A stretch of 64,000 nucleotides of DNA. Source: Streptomyces sp. ISL-10 (GTDB lineage: Bacteria; Actinomycetota; Actinomycetes; Streptomycetales; Streptomycetaceae). Within the stretch, counting starts at the first letter, position 1; each line of letters opens with the position of its first letter. The notes below the pieces were generated by a model. That model saw only the letters and a list, made by a program, of their open reading frames with translations. It was not told the origin of the DNA and made no database searches. The position numbers were made by a program, and so were the translations under genes. Below are positions 21,940 to 30,675 of the stretch, piece by piece. The DNA is taken from NCBI RefSeq assembly GCF_018614575.1, contig NZ_JAGGOJ010000007.1, forward strand, positions 248,001 to 312,000, written 5' to 3'.

Positions 21940-24900
21940 ATGGCGACCGGATTCCGTATCGCAAGTGCCTGGGTAGAAATCAGTGCTGATACCAAGGGGC
22001 TAAGGCGGGACGCTAAGGCTGGAATCGTCCGTGAACTTCGCGGGCTTCAGGGTCAGGTCAAGATTAAGGCCGATACCAAGGGGCTCCGCAGCGAAGTACA
22101 GCGGGCGGTTTCTGCTGCTACCAGGGGGCAGGCCGGAAAGTTCAGCCTGAGTGTGAACTCTGGCCGACTCCGTAGCGAGGTAACTAAGGCAGTCAAGGAA
22201 GCCACTAAGGGAAGCCGTGGGCAGTTCCGCTTAGGGGTCGATTCGACACGCCTACGTACCGATATCGAGAAGGCCATTACCCGAGCTTCCAAGGGAGCTA
22301 AGGGAAAGGTCGGTCTGAAGATCGATGCTGTCGGCCTACGTGCAGAACTGCGTGAGAAGCTCGCTAAGGCAGCCGAGGGCGTCAAGGTAAAGGTCGGTGT
22401 CGACCTCGATACAACCGGCCTGCGTCAGCAGCTCCGGGCCGCAATTCTTGCGGCTCAGGCCGGACAGAACTTCGTTATCCCGGTACGTGTCGACGGTAAC
22501 CCGGCGCTTCTACGCACTATTACCCAGGTGAACAACGCAGCGAGCGGTATGAGCCGACGTATGCGTATGTGGGCAGGCGTCATTGTCGCTAGCCTCGGTG
22601 CTGTAGCTCCGGCTATCGGAACCGTCATCAATATGCTTCAGGCCGTAGGCCCGGCCGCCCTGGTATCGGTGCCTATGGTTTCTAGCCTTGCCCTGACTTT
22701 GGGCACAGTGGCCGTTGCCGGTAATGGCGTCGCCCACGCTATTGCCATGTCCGCAGAAAGCGCGGAGGACTTCGAGGAAGCTCTAGACAAGCTCACCCCA
22801 CAGGCCCGGAACTTCGTTGAAGCGGTCGTATCCAGTAAGGGCGCTTTCAAGGAGATGCAGAGCGCCGTCCAGGAGGTTATGTTCTCCGACCTGGACGATT
22901 CTTTCCGGTCTATGGCTAAGCAGACTATTCCTGACCTTCAGGGCGGTCTCGGTGGTACTGCTATTCAGCTCAACCGTATGGCTAAGAGTTCAATGGCCAT
23001 GGTTGAGAGCCTCTCTCGTACCGATACCTTGAAGAAGGCTTTCGGCGGACTTCAGCTTGCCTTCGAACCTATCGTTTCTATGCCTGCTCAGTTCCTGAGC
23101 ATGTGGACCAAGACCACTATTGCCGCTGGTCCGCTATTCCTGCGTATGACCACTGCGGCGGGTAGGGGCGTCGATAGCCTTAACGCCAAGGTTGACCGTA
23201 TGTTCGCCTCTGGCGAGCTACAGGGGAATATCAATCGTTCGGCAGACGCAATCGTCGGGTTCTTCCGCAAGATTGGTAACAACCCCGAATGGCAGAGGTT
23301 TGCCGACCAGGTCAGTTCCACAGGTCCGGAGTTGGCCGAGGTATTGGGTCGACTTGGTGAGGCCGCCCTCAAGCTGATGAACAATGCGGGACCACTGTTC
23401 GCACTGGTTCTGAAGATTGCCGACGGATTCGCCCGCCTGGTTCTCGCTATCCCTGACGAGATCATTGCAACAATCCTCGGTGTAGCCGGAGCCATGAAGG
23501 TTATGTCTCTGGCCGGTGCCGGTTGGGCTGCTATTACTGGTTCTGCCGCTGTAGCGAGTCTGACTAGGTTCGTGACCGCTGCCCGTATGACGGGTGTAGC
23601 TACCGCTATTCGTGGTGTGGCTGCGGCTATGTCGGTTCTCCAGAAGGCAACCGTCGTATTAGCCGTTCTCTCTGCCGTCGTCCTCGTAATCAACAAGCTC
23701 GCGACCATGGGCAAGGAGAAGGCCCCCGACGTCGACAAGCTGACTAAGGCTCTGGATACTTTCGGTAAGACCGGCAAGGTAACCGGAGAACTGGCCGATA
23801 AGTTCGGTCAGAAGTTCCAGAAGCTCGGGGATAGCCTTCACGCCGTTACCAACCCAAGCGTTGCCGAGAGCATCAACAACTGGGGTAAGAAGTGGTCCGG
23901 CGGACTCCTCGAAGGTGGCGAAGCTACCGAGGAATTCGAGGACAAGGTAAACGCCCTCGACGATGCCCTTGCCGACATGGTCCAGGGTGGAAACGCCAAG
24001 TATGCTCAGGCGGCTCTGGAAGGAATCCTGAAGAGCCTCAAGAAGCAGGGCGAAGATACCGGCAAGGTTGAGGAAAAGCTCAAGGATTACAAGCAGGCGC
24101 TAGAGGATCAGCGACTTGCAAACCAGTGGGCAGCCGAAACCATGGGGACATTCGGTAATGCCGCCATGTCCACCAGTAGGCGACTGGAAGAACTCAAGGC
24201 TGATACTGACGGTCTCGTTAAGTCTCTGTTTGCGCTGAACAACGCCAACCGTGATGCCGGTGCGGCATTGGGTGATTACGAGCGTGCAGCCGACGACGTC
24301 GCAGCTATCGCCAAGAAGCGCGGTATTAACCTCACCTACGAGAACGGTGTTCTGTCTGAGAACACCGACCTTCAGCGTGAAGCGGCTAATGGCCTGCGTA
24401 CTCTCGCAACCAATACTGAGAAGGCTGGACTAGCTAGCTATCAGGCAACTGGTAGTTGGGCGAACGCTAACAAGATCTTCCAGGACGGCCGGAAGACATT
24501 CATCGATAACGCCGTTGCCATGGGGCTTAACCGCACTGCGGCTACCCAGTTGGCTAACGACTACCTGAAGATCCCTTCCAAGAAGGAACTTCTACTTCTC
24601 GTCAAGGATCAGGCAAGCGGTCAGCTCCGTACTGTTGCCGAAGCGTTCAAGGCTGCCCCGGATAAGAAGGAAATCAAGGTAGATACCCTGAGCGGTCCGG
24701 CTATCGCCGCCCTTCAGGATCTCGGATTCAAGGTAACTCAGCTTCCCGACGGTAGTTTCTCCGTCATCGCTAAGACAGCAGGGGCTAAGACTCAGCTTGG
24801 AGATCTCCAGAACTACAAGCTGACTGACAAGCGCGTCGAAGTATTGATGAGCATTGTCGAGATTACCGACAAGATCAAGACTGCTCAGGAGAAGGTCGAT

Positions 24901-27900
24901 TCTCTCAAGCAGAAGAAGAAGACAGCGGTAGGGGCTGATAAGAAGAAGCTCCAGGACGAAATCGATAAGGCACAGAAGGCCCTCGATGACCTGAAGCAGA
25001 AGCGCAAGGTATCTCTAGAAGCTCTGGATAAGACCAGCGGCGGTATCGATAACGCCAAGAGTTCTCTTGATAAGAAGCTGCCTAAGACCGTCACTGTTTC
25101 GATCATCGCTGGATTCTCTGAGCAGAGTGCCAGTGCTGCGGCCGACGCTATCCAGAAGCAGGCAGATCGCTTCTCCGGCAAGCGATACGGCGGGGTCATC
25201 CGTCGTGCCTCTGGTGGACCGGTACCGGGGTTCGTCTCTGGTCCTGGTGGCCCGACTGCCGACCGAGTTCCGGCGCTGCTGTCGAACGGCGAGTTCGTCA
25301 TGCGTGCTGCTGCCGTCTCCAAGTACGGCACTGGCCTTATGCGGCTCATCAACACCGGGCAGTTCCCGAGGTTCGCCAAGGGTGGCTCTGTGGGCTCTGG
25401 TGGGGGCTCTGGCAGTGCCGGAGTGTCCGCCGCTACCAAGACCGGAACCTTCACGGTCCAGGACGCCACAGGTAAGCCTGTGGCTTCTGCCCTGGAGAAC
25501 TTCAAGGCTCTGGAGTCCGGCGTAAGCCGTGCGTACGACTCGATGGGGGCCGACACCACAGGGTTCGGCCAGAAGCTCTCTACGGGGCTCTCAGGGGCCA
25601 GCACAGGCAGCCGTAAGGCTTGGGATGCCTGGGCATCCGGTATGCGTGGTCGAACTGACGCGACCTACAAGGCTGTTGGCTCTCTGACCAACACCTTCAG
25701 CCGGACACAGACGACCAGGACGACCGCGACCAGCTCTCAGACACAGCGTGTCTGGGACGGCTGGAAGTCCGGCATGACTTCCCGCACTCGTGCTACCTAC
25801 TCCGCCATCAATACGGCTACCAATAGCTTCCAGAAGCAGTCTGTATCGACTATCGGGCGAGCCCGTGACGGTATGGGTTCTGCTTGGGGAGGATTGAGCC
25901 CGAAGTTCAAGCCGCCGGTTAGCTACCTCGTACACACCGTTATTAACCGGGGTGTCGTAGGTGCCATGAATGCCATCATGGGCAAGCTAGGCGGAGGTTC
26001 CAAGGTAGGCGGTATCTCCGTCGCAGGATTCGCTAGCGGTGGTCCGGTATACGGATCGGGTACCAAGACTTCGGACAGTATCCCGGCAAGGCTTTCTAAC
26101 GGCGAGTTCGTTATGCAGGCCAAGGCCGTGGATAAGTTCGGCGTGAACTTCATGAGCGCGGTTAACCAGGGTCGTATGCCGCATGATGGAGCCGGTTTCA
26201 CTGGATTCGCCAAGGGTGGACATGTCGGCGGCGGTATCAGTATCAATATGCCGAGGTTCGCTACTGGTGGTGTAGTCGGAGTTCCGTCCGCCGATGCTCT
26301 GAACAAGATCATGGGCGAGGGTTCCGACGCGGACGTTAAGCGCATGACCAACTTCATCTTCGACAACTACGTCATGCCGCTTATCGATAGCGGCTCTGGC
26401 GGATCTGCGATGAAGGATGTTCAGCGTCAGGGTATGCGGCACATTCGCAGCAACGTCGAGAAGTTCGTTAAGGACAACTTCGGCGGGGCCGGTTCTGCTT
26501 CTGCCGGTTTGCGTTGGGCTAAGACTCAGCACGGTAAGCCGTATCAGTGGGGCGGAAATGGTAATCCGAGCTGGGATTGCTCTGGATTCATGTCCGCTAT
26601 CGAGTCGGTTATCCGTGGCGAGAAGCCTCACCGCAGGTGGAGTACTCACGCATTCAACGGCGGAACCCCGCCGGGTTGGAAGGCTGGGGCTAACGCACCG
26701 TTCAAGGTGGGTATTACTCACGCTGGTGTCGGCCATACTGCGGGAACTATCGGCCGTACTAACGTCGAGTCCGCTGGTGGTAGTGCGGGTGTTCGTGTCG
26801 GTAGTAGCGCGCGTGGATACAACGATGGAATGTTCACCTCTTGGTATGGGTTCGTCGGCGGTAAGGCCAAGGGTGGTTACATCTCTGGCCCTGGTGGTCC
26901 TACTTCGGACCGAGTGGCCGCGATGCTCTCTAACGGTGAGTACGTAATCCGTGCCGCTGCCGTTAAGAAGCTCGGTACCGGTTACCTGAGTGCCCTCAAC
27001 TCCGGTCGTATCCCAGGATTCGCTACCGGCGGTTCTGTGGGTACTACCTACAAGGTGAAGTACGGGGATACCCTCTCCGAGATCGCCGTTAGGTTCGGTA
27101 CTACCGTCAAGGCCCTGATGGAGCTGAATAAGTCCATCAAGGATGCCAACAAGATTTACGCGGGTATGACCCTCGTAATCAAGAAGGCAACCGGCGGTAG
27201 CGGTTCTAGCGGTGGCTCTGGCTCTGGTGGATTCTCTCTGCCGGGTATGTCCAAGGTCGGCAAGAGCGGTATTCAGAGTGCCGACGGTATCAACGCTCTA
27301 AAGGGCATCGTTACTATCAGCGAGGCTTCTAAGGCGTCGAACGCTACGGGTGCCACGAACTACCGCCCCGAAATCATCGGTTCCCTTACAGGTGCCGACA
27401 GCATTTCGGATCTGATGCAGAACTTCTACGAGCTGGCCAACCAGATTCGCGCGGCCTTCAAGGGCAGTGCCGAAACTGCGATGCTGAGTCGCCTCAATAC
27501 GGTGATTAAGGCTATGACTCCACTCCAGAAGAACCTGGACGGAGTTAGCGCCAAGCTGGTGGATGCTCAGAAGGCTCTGGACGACGTAAAGCAGAAGTTC
27601 GACAGTCTGAAGGATTCGGTATCCGGAGCCGTACTCGACTTCGGAAAGATCACCAAGATTGGTTCCTATGGAACCAGTGGCACAACCCTTCTGAACCAGC
27701 TTCAGAAGGATGTCACTAGGTCTCAGGACTTTGCCAAGATGCTTGAACAGCTCAAGGCAAAGGGAGTTAGCGGAGATCTGATCGGCCAGATTGCCGAGGC
27801 CGGAATCACGGGCGGTGGAATGGCGACAGCCCAGACCGTTCTGAACATGACTCCGGAACAGCTTGCCCAGCTCAATTCCCTTCAGGGTCAGCTCACCACT

Positions 27901-28410
27901 GCGGCTAACAAGGCCGGAACTGCGGCGGCTCAGGGTATGTACGGCGCAGGCGTAAATGCCGCTCAGGGTCTAGTCAAGGGTCTTGAGGATCAGCAGAAGG
28001 CTATTGAAGCCCAGATGCTGAAGATTGCTCAGGCAATGGAAAAGGCTATTAAGCAGGCTCTCGGCATCAAGTCACCTTCTCGCGTCATGATGCGCGTTGC
28101 TGACTTCACGGCCGATGGTCTCGTGAACCAGCTCGGTGCGCGTACCGGCGACGTCGGAACGGCTATGAGGACCCTTGTAGGGGCTCCGGCCGGTGCGGCT
28201 GCCTCTGTGGCCGTACAGGCTCCGTCTGTGCCGACACAGAGCCGTTCAGGGACTTCTACGTACATCGATAAGCGTTCGTACAGCATCGCTGTACACGTGG
28301 ACGGTACGGGTATGAACCTCAGTAGCTCTGCCGATCGTCGCGCTATCGCTAAGGCTCTCGCCAAGGAGATCAAGGAAGAGATCCGCCGAGACGATAAGGC
28401 TCACAGGTAA
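21940..28410 (+). CDS. Tape measure protein with peptidase and LysM domains
   Basis: A 2156-residue protein that sets tail length (at about 0.15 nm per residue, up to roughly 300 nm). The N-terminus has five related units of the type (I/V)KADTKGLRSE(V/I). A hydrophobic/transmembrane-like stretch (about 210-265) and coiled coils follow. Three copies of a module GGPV...GPGGPT(A/S)DRVPALLSNGEFVMRA-like lie near 1085, 1365 and 1645. Between copies two and three is an NlpC/P60-type cell-wall peptidase (KPYQWGGNGNPSWDCSGF, around 1535-1550; His in ITHAGVGH), and after copy three a LysM domain (KYGDTLSEIAVRFGTT). The enzyme would help the tail pass peptidoglycan. Confidence 0.93.
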   Translation: MATGFRIASAWVEISADTKGLRRDAKAGIVRELRGLQGQVKIKADTKGLRSEVQRAVSAATRGQAGKFSLSVNSGRLRSEVTKAVKEATKGSRGQFRLGVDSTRLRTDIEKAITRASKGAKGKVGLKIDAVGLRAELREKLAKAAEGVKVKVGVDLDTTGLRQQLRAAILAAQAGQNFVIPVRVDGNPALLRTITQVNNAASGMSRRMRMWAGVIVASLGAVAPAIGTVINMLQAVGPAALVSVPMVSSLALTLGTVAVAGNGVAHAIAMSAESAEDFEEALDKLTPQARNFVEAVVSSKGAFKEMQSAVQEVMFSDLDDSFRSMAKQTIPDLQGGLGGTAIQLNRMAKSSMAMVESLSRTDTLKKAFGGLQLAFEPIVSMPAQFLSMWTKTTIAAGPLFLRMTTAAGRGVDSLNAKVDRMFASGELQGNINRSADAIVGFFRKIGNNPEWQRFADQVSSTGPELAEVLGRLGEAALKLMNNAGPLFALVLKIADGFARLVLAIPDEIIATILGVAGAMKVMSLAGAGWAAITGSAAVASLTRFVTAARMTGVATAIRGVAAAMSVLQKATVVLAVLSAVVLVINKLATMGKEKAPDVDKLTKALDTFGKTGKVTGELADKFGQKFQKLGDSLHAVTNPSVAESINNWGKKWSGGLLEGGEATEEFEDKVNALDDALADMVQGGNAKYAQAALEGILKSLKKQGEDTGKVEEKLKDYKQALEDQRLANQWAAETMGTFGNAAMSTSRRLEELKADTDGLVKSLFALNNANRDAGAALGDYERAADDVAAIAKKRGINLTYENGVLSENTDLQREAANGLRTLATNTEKAGLASYQATGSWANANKIFQDGRKTFIDNAVAMGLNRTAATQLANDYLKIPSKKELLLLVKDQASGQLRTVAEAFKAAPDKKEIKVDTLSGPAIAALQDLGFKVTQLPDGSFSVIAKTAGAKTQLGDLQNYKLTDKRVEVLMSIVEITDKIKTAQEKVDSLKQKKKTAVGADKKKLQDEIDKAQKALDDLKQKRKVSLEALDKTSGGIDNAKSSLDKKLPKTVTVSIIAGFSEQSASAAADAIQKQADRFSGKRYGGVIRRASGGPVPGFVSGPGGPTADRVPALLSNGEFVMRAAAVSKYGTGLMRLINTGQFPRFAKGGSVGSGGGSGSAGVSAATKTGTFTVQDATGKPVASALENFKALESGVSRAYDSMGADTTGFGQKLSTGLSGASTGSRKAWDAWASGMRGRTDATYKAVGSLTNTFSRTQTTRTTATSSQTQRVWDGWKSGMTSRTRATYSAINTATNSFQKQSVSTIGRARDGMGSAWGGLSPKFKPPVSYLVHTVINRGVVGAMNAIMGKLGGGSKVGGISVAGFASGGPVYGSGTKTSDSIPARLSNGEFVMQAKAVDKFGVNFMSAVNQGRMPHDGAGFTGFAKGGHVGGGISINMPRFATGGVVGVPSADALNKIMGEGSDADVKRMTNFIFDNYVMPLIDSGSGGSAMKDVQRQGMRHIRSNVEKFVKDNFGGAGSASAGLRWAKTQHGKPYQWGGNGNPSWDCSGFMSAIESVIRGEKPHRRWSTHAFNGGTPPGWKAGANAPFKVGITHAGVGHTAGTIGRTNVESAGGSAGVRVGSSARGYNDGMFTSWYGFVGGKAKGGYISGPGGPTSDRVAAMLSNGEYVIRAAAVKKLGTGYLSALNSGRIPGFATGGSVGTTYKVKYGDTLSEIAVRFGTTVKALMELNKSIKDANKIYAGMTLVIKKATGGSGSSGGSGSGGFSLPGMSKVGKSGIQSADGINALKGIVTISEASKASNATGATNYRPEIIGSLTGADSISDLMQNFYELANQIRAAFKGSAETAMLSRLNTVIKAMTPLQKNLDGVSAKLVDAQKALDDVKQKFDSLKDSVSGAVLDFGKITKIGSYGTSGTTLLNQLQKDVTRSQDFAKMLEQLKAKGVSGDLIGQIAEAGITGGGMATAQTVLNMTPEQLAQLNSLQGQLTTAANKAGTAAAQGMYGAGVNAAQGLVKGLEDQQKAIEAQMLKIAQAMEKAIKQALGIKSPSRVMMRVADFTADGLVNQLGARTGDVGTAMRTLVGAPAGAAASVAVQAPSVPTQSRSGTSTYIDKRSYSIAVHVDGTGMNLSSSADRRAIAKALAKEIKEEIRRDDKAHR

Positions 28411-28422
28411 GCAGGGCATAGA

Positions 28423-28451
28423 AAACCCCCTCCCGATATGGGAGGGGGTTT
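28423..28451. terminator. Convergent terminator between the late and early modules
   Basis: Perfect 12-bp stem (AAACCCCCTCCC, loop GATAT) with flanking A and T residues on both sides, able to stop transcription in both directions. It starts 13 bp after the tape measure stop. Confidence 0.85.
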
Positions 28452-28459
28452 CCTTGTCT

Positions 28460-28735
28460 CTATGCTTCCTCGGACTTCTTCACCTTGCTTCGGTGGTAGT
28501 AGTCGCGTGAGGCATCTGCCCAAGCCTTCTTGCAAGGGGCACATCGACAGTTCCAGTTTTTATAGGTGGACGCCTTGCCGTGCTTTTCCGGCGGTAGGGT
28601 CGACGGGTCGCGTTCACGCGTGCGCCTGCGTACCCGAGCTGCATTAGCTGCCCGGCAGACTTCACAACGGCATCCGTGAACGGAATAGCAAGTACCCGAC
28701 GCCTTCCGTGGGCAGTCGAAGGTGCAGCTAATCAT
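28460..28735 (-). CDS. Cysteine-rich repeat protein (CRCxxC zinc module)
   Basis: A 91-residue protein with two similar units: GTCYSVHGCRCEVCRAANAA and ASTYKNWNCRCAPCKKAWAD. The pattern H/W-x-C-R-C-x-x-C-(K/R)-x-A occurs in small actinophage and Streptomyces proteins, often near HNH genes, and probably binds zinc and nucleic acid. The start at 28735 overlaps the stop of the small membrane protein gene (ATGA). It is the last gene of the leftward module. Confidence 0.68.
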   Translation of the reverse strand: MISCTFDCPRKASGTCYSVHGCRCEVCRAANAARVRRRTRERDPSTLPPEKHGKASTYKNWNCRCAPCKKAWADASRDYYHRSKVKKSEEA

Positions 28736-28866
28736 GACTGGCTCTCGGGTAATGGGTTCAGTAATCGACGTAGTCGCTTGATGGCGATTCGAGTTGCGAT
28801 ACCGGCTACGAGGACGAACCCGATAGCTCCGGCCGCAAGTGCTTCTAGTAGGTCTGCTGTGTTCAC
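28732..28866 (-). CDS. 44-residue single-pass membrane protein
   Basis: Starts with GTG (MNTADLLEALAAGAIGFVLV) overlapping the end of the WhiB-HNH gene (GTGA), with GAGGAG as SD. One hydrophobic segment (about residues 9-28) is followed by a basic tail (KRLRRLLNPL). It is the only small membrane protein in the leftward module. It could be a holin-like or superinfection-exclusion protein; the single short helix does not discriminate. Confidence 0.6.
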   Translation of the reverse strand: MNTADLLEALAAGAIGFVLVAGIATRIAIKRLRRLLNPLPESQS

Positions 28867-29882
28867 TGGTTCTCCTCTGCGGAATCGCGAAGAATGTTGC
28901 CGATAGTGGTTCGGGCCACACCGTATGCCTCTGCTAGAGCTAGGTGTGAAGTGCCCTTCTCTAAGTGCTCCCGTCGAATCTCGTCTTTCTGCTCGGCGGT
29001 CAGCTTCTTGTTTTCCCTGTGGCTAATGGGACCTGCGAGCCGGCGTGTCCTATCAGGGTTTTCGGGTAAAGGCTCCCAAGTCAGGTTCTCAACCCTGTTA
29101 TCGGTAGCGTCGCCGTTGATGTGGTGGACCACATAGCCGGAGTCTGCCGGGTAATCCAGGTAAGTAGTCGAAATGATGTGGTCGACGCGAACCCTGGAAT
29201 AGTCGTTGGTGCCCTCCCTGCGTAGGCGGACTATTAGGTGACCTCGTTTGTCAACGGTGTACAGGATTCGCGCCTTACGGTGCATGTGCCAGATCTGACC
29301 GTTGGCCGTGGCCATGTACTCGGCATGTCCGGGAATCGGGGTACCTTCGGGCATCTCGACCTTGTCGCCCTCGTAGTTGATGCCCGGTGTCCAGTCGAGA
29401 AGGTTGAAACTGGCGTAAGAGCCGTTGTCGGTGTCGTATGGGTTATCCAGTGCCGACAGAACTTCGTAATCGTGTGCCCGATGTTCACGAGTGAACCCGG
29501 TACGGATACGAGCCGGTAAGCCTCCCCAGATACCGCCCTCTTCCTTGTTAGTGCAGGCGTACTTCAGGCACTGAAGCCTGATTGGGCACTCAAAGCAGGT
29601 ACCGGCGGCCTCGGCAGAAGGCTTGGAATCCCACGGAGAATGCCACTGGTCGGGGTGGATACCGAGTTCCTTTAGGCGGATCTCCTCACATGCGGCGCGA
29701 CTCCAATCAACGCTGGCATGGGGGGCAGCGGCATACTTGGTCATTTCTCGGGTCAACTCCCTGTCAGCCTGTCGTTCAGGCCCGAAACGTTCATCACTGG
29801 AATAGGTCTCTCGTGTGTCGTCCTCGGAGAGTTCGTCATATTCGAACTCCCATGGGTCATAGGTAAGGTTGAAGCTGTACAC
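28863..29882 (-). CDS. WhiB-like / HNH endonuclease / HTH fusion protein
   Basis: A 339-residue protein joining three modules. An acidic N-terminus is followed by a WhiB-type iron-sulfur domain with C65, C96, C99 and C105 (pattern Cx30Cx2Cx5C) and the GIWGG turn at 117-121. Then comes an HNH_3 homing endonuclease domain (about 185-275), with ATANGQIWHMHRK and the catalytic YVVHHINGDATDNRVENLTW. A resolvase-like helix-turn-helix ends the protein (about 295-332). The GTG at 29882 is chosen because GGAGGG lies 7 nt upstream; a frame-extended GTG at 29897 has none. WhiB proteins normally bind sigma factor, so this could be a nuclease inserted into a phage WhiB gene, or a redox-gated DNA enzyme. 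Confidence 0.8.
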   Translation of the reverse strand: MYSFNLTYDPWEFEYDELSEDDTRETYSSDERFGPERQADRELTREMTKYAAAPHASVDWSRAACEEIRLKELGIHPDQWHSPWDSKPSAEAAGTCFECPIRLQCLKYACTNKEEGGIWGGLPARIRTGFTREHRAHDYEVLSALDNPYDTDNGSYASFNLLDWTPGINYEGDKVEMPEGTPIPGHAEYMATANGQIWHMHRKARILYTVDKRGHLIVRLRREGTNDYSRVRVDHIISTTYLDYPADSGYVVHHINGDATDNRVENLTWEPLPENPDRTRRLAGPISHRENKKLTAEQKDEIRREHLEKGTSHLALAEAYGVARTTIGNILRDSAEENQ

Positions 29883-29884
29883 GG

Positions 29885-30328
29885 TTACGCCCTCCACATT
29901 TCGTAGAGGTAGCCTCCGGGGCCCGCGTATACCGGCTCGTACTGGAAGTAGGCTTCAAAGAATCCCGGCCAGGAAGCCGTACGTACGGCCTTCCAGCCCT
30001 TCTCGGAGAAGATGGCTTCCAGGATGTTGCCGACGTTTCCAACCAGCCCTAGAAACGCGTCTGTGGCGTCCTCGGGGGTATCGGCGAGGGTTCGTAAGTA
30101 GTCTTTGAACCCCTCGACGTCGGACGGCACTTCACAAGGAACGATGATGCGGTTAGGTCCGTCATGGGTTCGTCCCTCAACCCAGCATCGAATACCGTCG
30201 ATTACCGCGAAAGTGCCTGTTAGGTCGAGCATCTTGAATAAGGCCGATACTAGCTGGAAGTCCTCGAAGCTATCGGTTGCCCGCTTCACATGCGCGAGGA
30301 ATAGGGGCGATGCCGCATTACTCATCAT
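29885..30328 (-). CDS. Hypothetical early protein
   Basis: A 147-residue protein (MMSNAASPLFLAHVKRATDS, ... GYLYEMWRA). It is helical in the first half and contains aromatic-rich stretches at the end. No family is recognised. Its start overlaps the end of the preceding gene, and its stop lies 2 bp before the WhiB-HNH start, so all are coupled. AAGGG lies about 8 nt upstream of the first ATG. Confidence 0.62.
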   Translation of the reverse strand: MMSNAASPLFLAHVKRATDSFEDFQLVSALFKMLDLTGTFAVIDGIRCWVEGRTHDGPNRIIVPCEVPSDVEGFKDYLRTLADTPEDATDAFLGLVGNVGNILEAIFSEKGWKAVRTASWPGFFEAYFQYEPVYAGPGGYLYEMWRA

Positions 30329-30554
30329 TTGCTGTACCCTTGTCGCTATCGTCGTTGTTCTGAGTACGGGCCCATACATCGTTGTAGTGATGGGCTTCAG
30401 TCCTCGCGCAAAGGAACATCAGATCCTCTAGAGGTACCGAGGCCAGTTCGTCAGGGTCGAAGTTGTCGAACTGGACTCGGGCCCAGAGTTCTTCACGTGC
30501 CTGGGTTCGGATTGGGTCGTGTTCCTGCTTCAGTAGTACGCCGTTGTAAGGCAT
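30318..30554 (-). CDS. Hypothetical early protein
   Basis: A 78-residue acidic protein starting MPYNGVLLKQEHDPIRTQAR with DPDELASVPLEDLMFLCART in the centre. The ATG follows GGAGAATCGCA. It is the first gene of the short leftward operon 28460-30554; a palindrome-bearing candidate promoter lies upstream. Function not recognised. Confidence 0.6.
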   Translation of the reverse strand: MPYNGVLLKQEHDPIRTQAREELWARVQFDNFDPDELASVPLEDLMFLCARTEAHHYNDVWARTQNNDDSDKGTANDE

Positions 30555-30559
30555 TGCGA

Positions 30560-30670
30560 TTCTCCATGGGGTGTGTGTCCTCTCTGGTATTCATCGCGTC
30601 TTCCCCGCTATTCCTTGTTGCTATACGTATAGTTTGGCACAGATACTTCGCGCCGCTTTCCGGAACTCGT
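30560..30670 (-). promoter_or_regulatory. Likely promoter region with palindrome CTATACGTATAG
   Basis: The gap between the two early operons contains the perfect 12-bp palindrome CTATACGTATAG at 30621-30632, which includes a -10-like TATACG/TATAG. It is suited to a leftward promoter for the 30554 gene. No other gene is present. Confidence 0.4.
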
Positions 30671-30675
30671 AAACC

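Noticed and set aside
25190..27010. Repeated segments in the tape measure as a CRISPR or DNA repeat array
   Set aside because: The similarity is at protein level within one reading frame and copies are about 840 bp apart; they are domain duplications.
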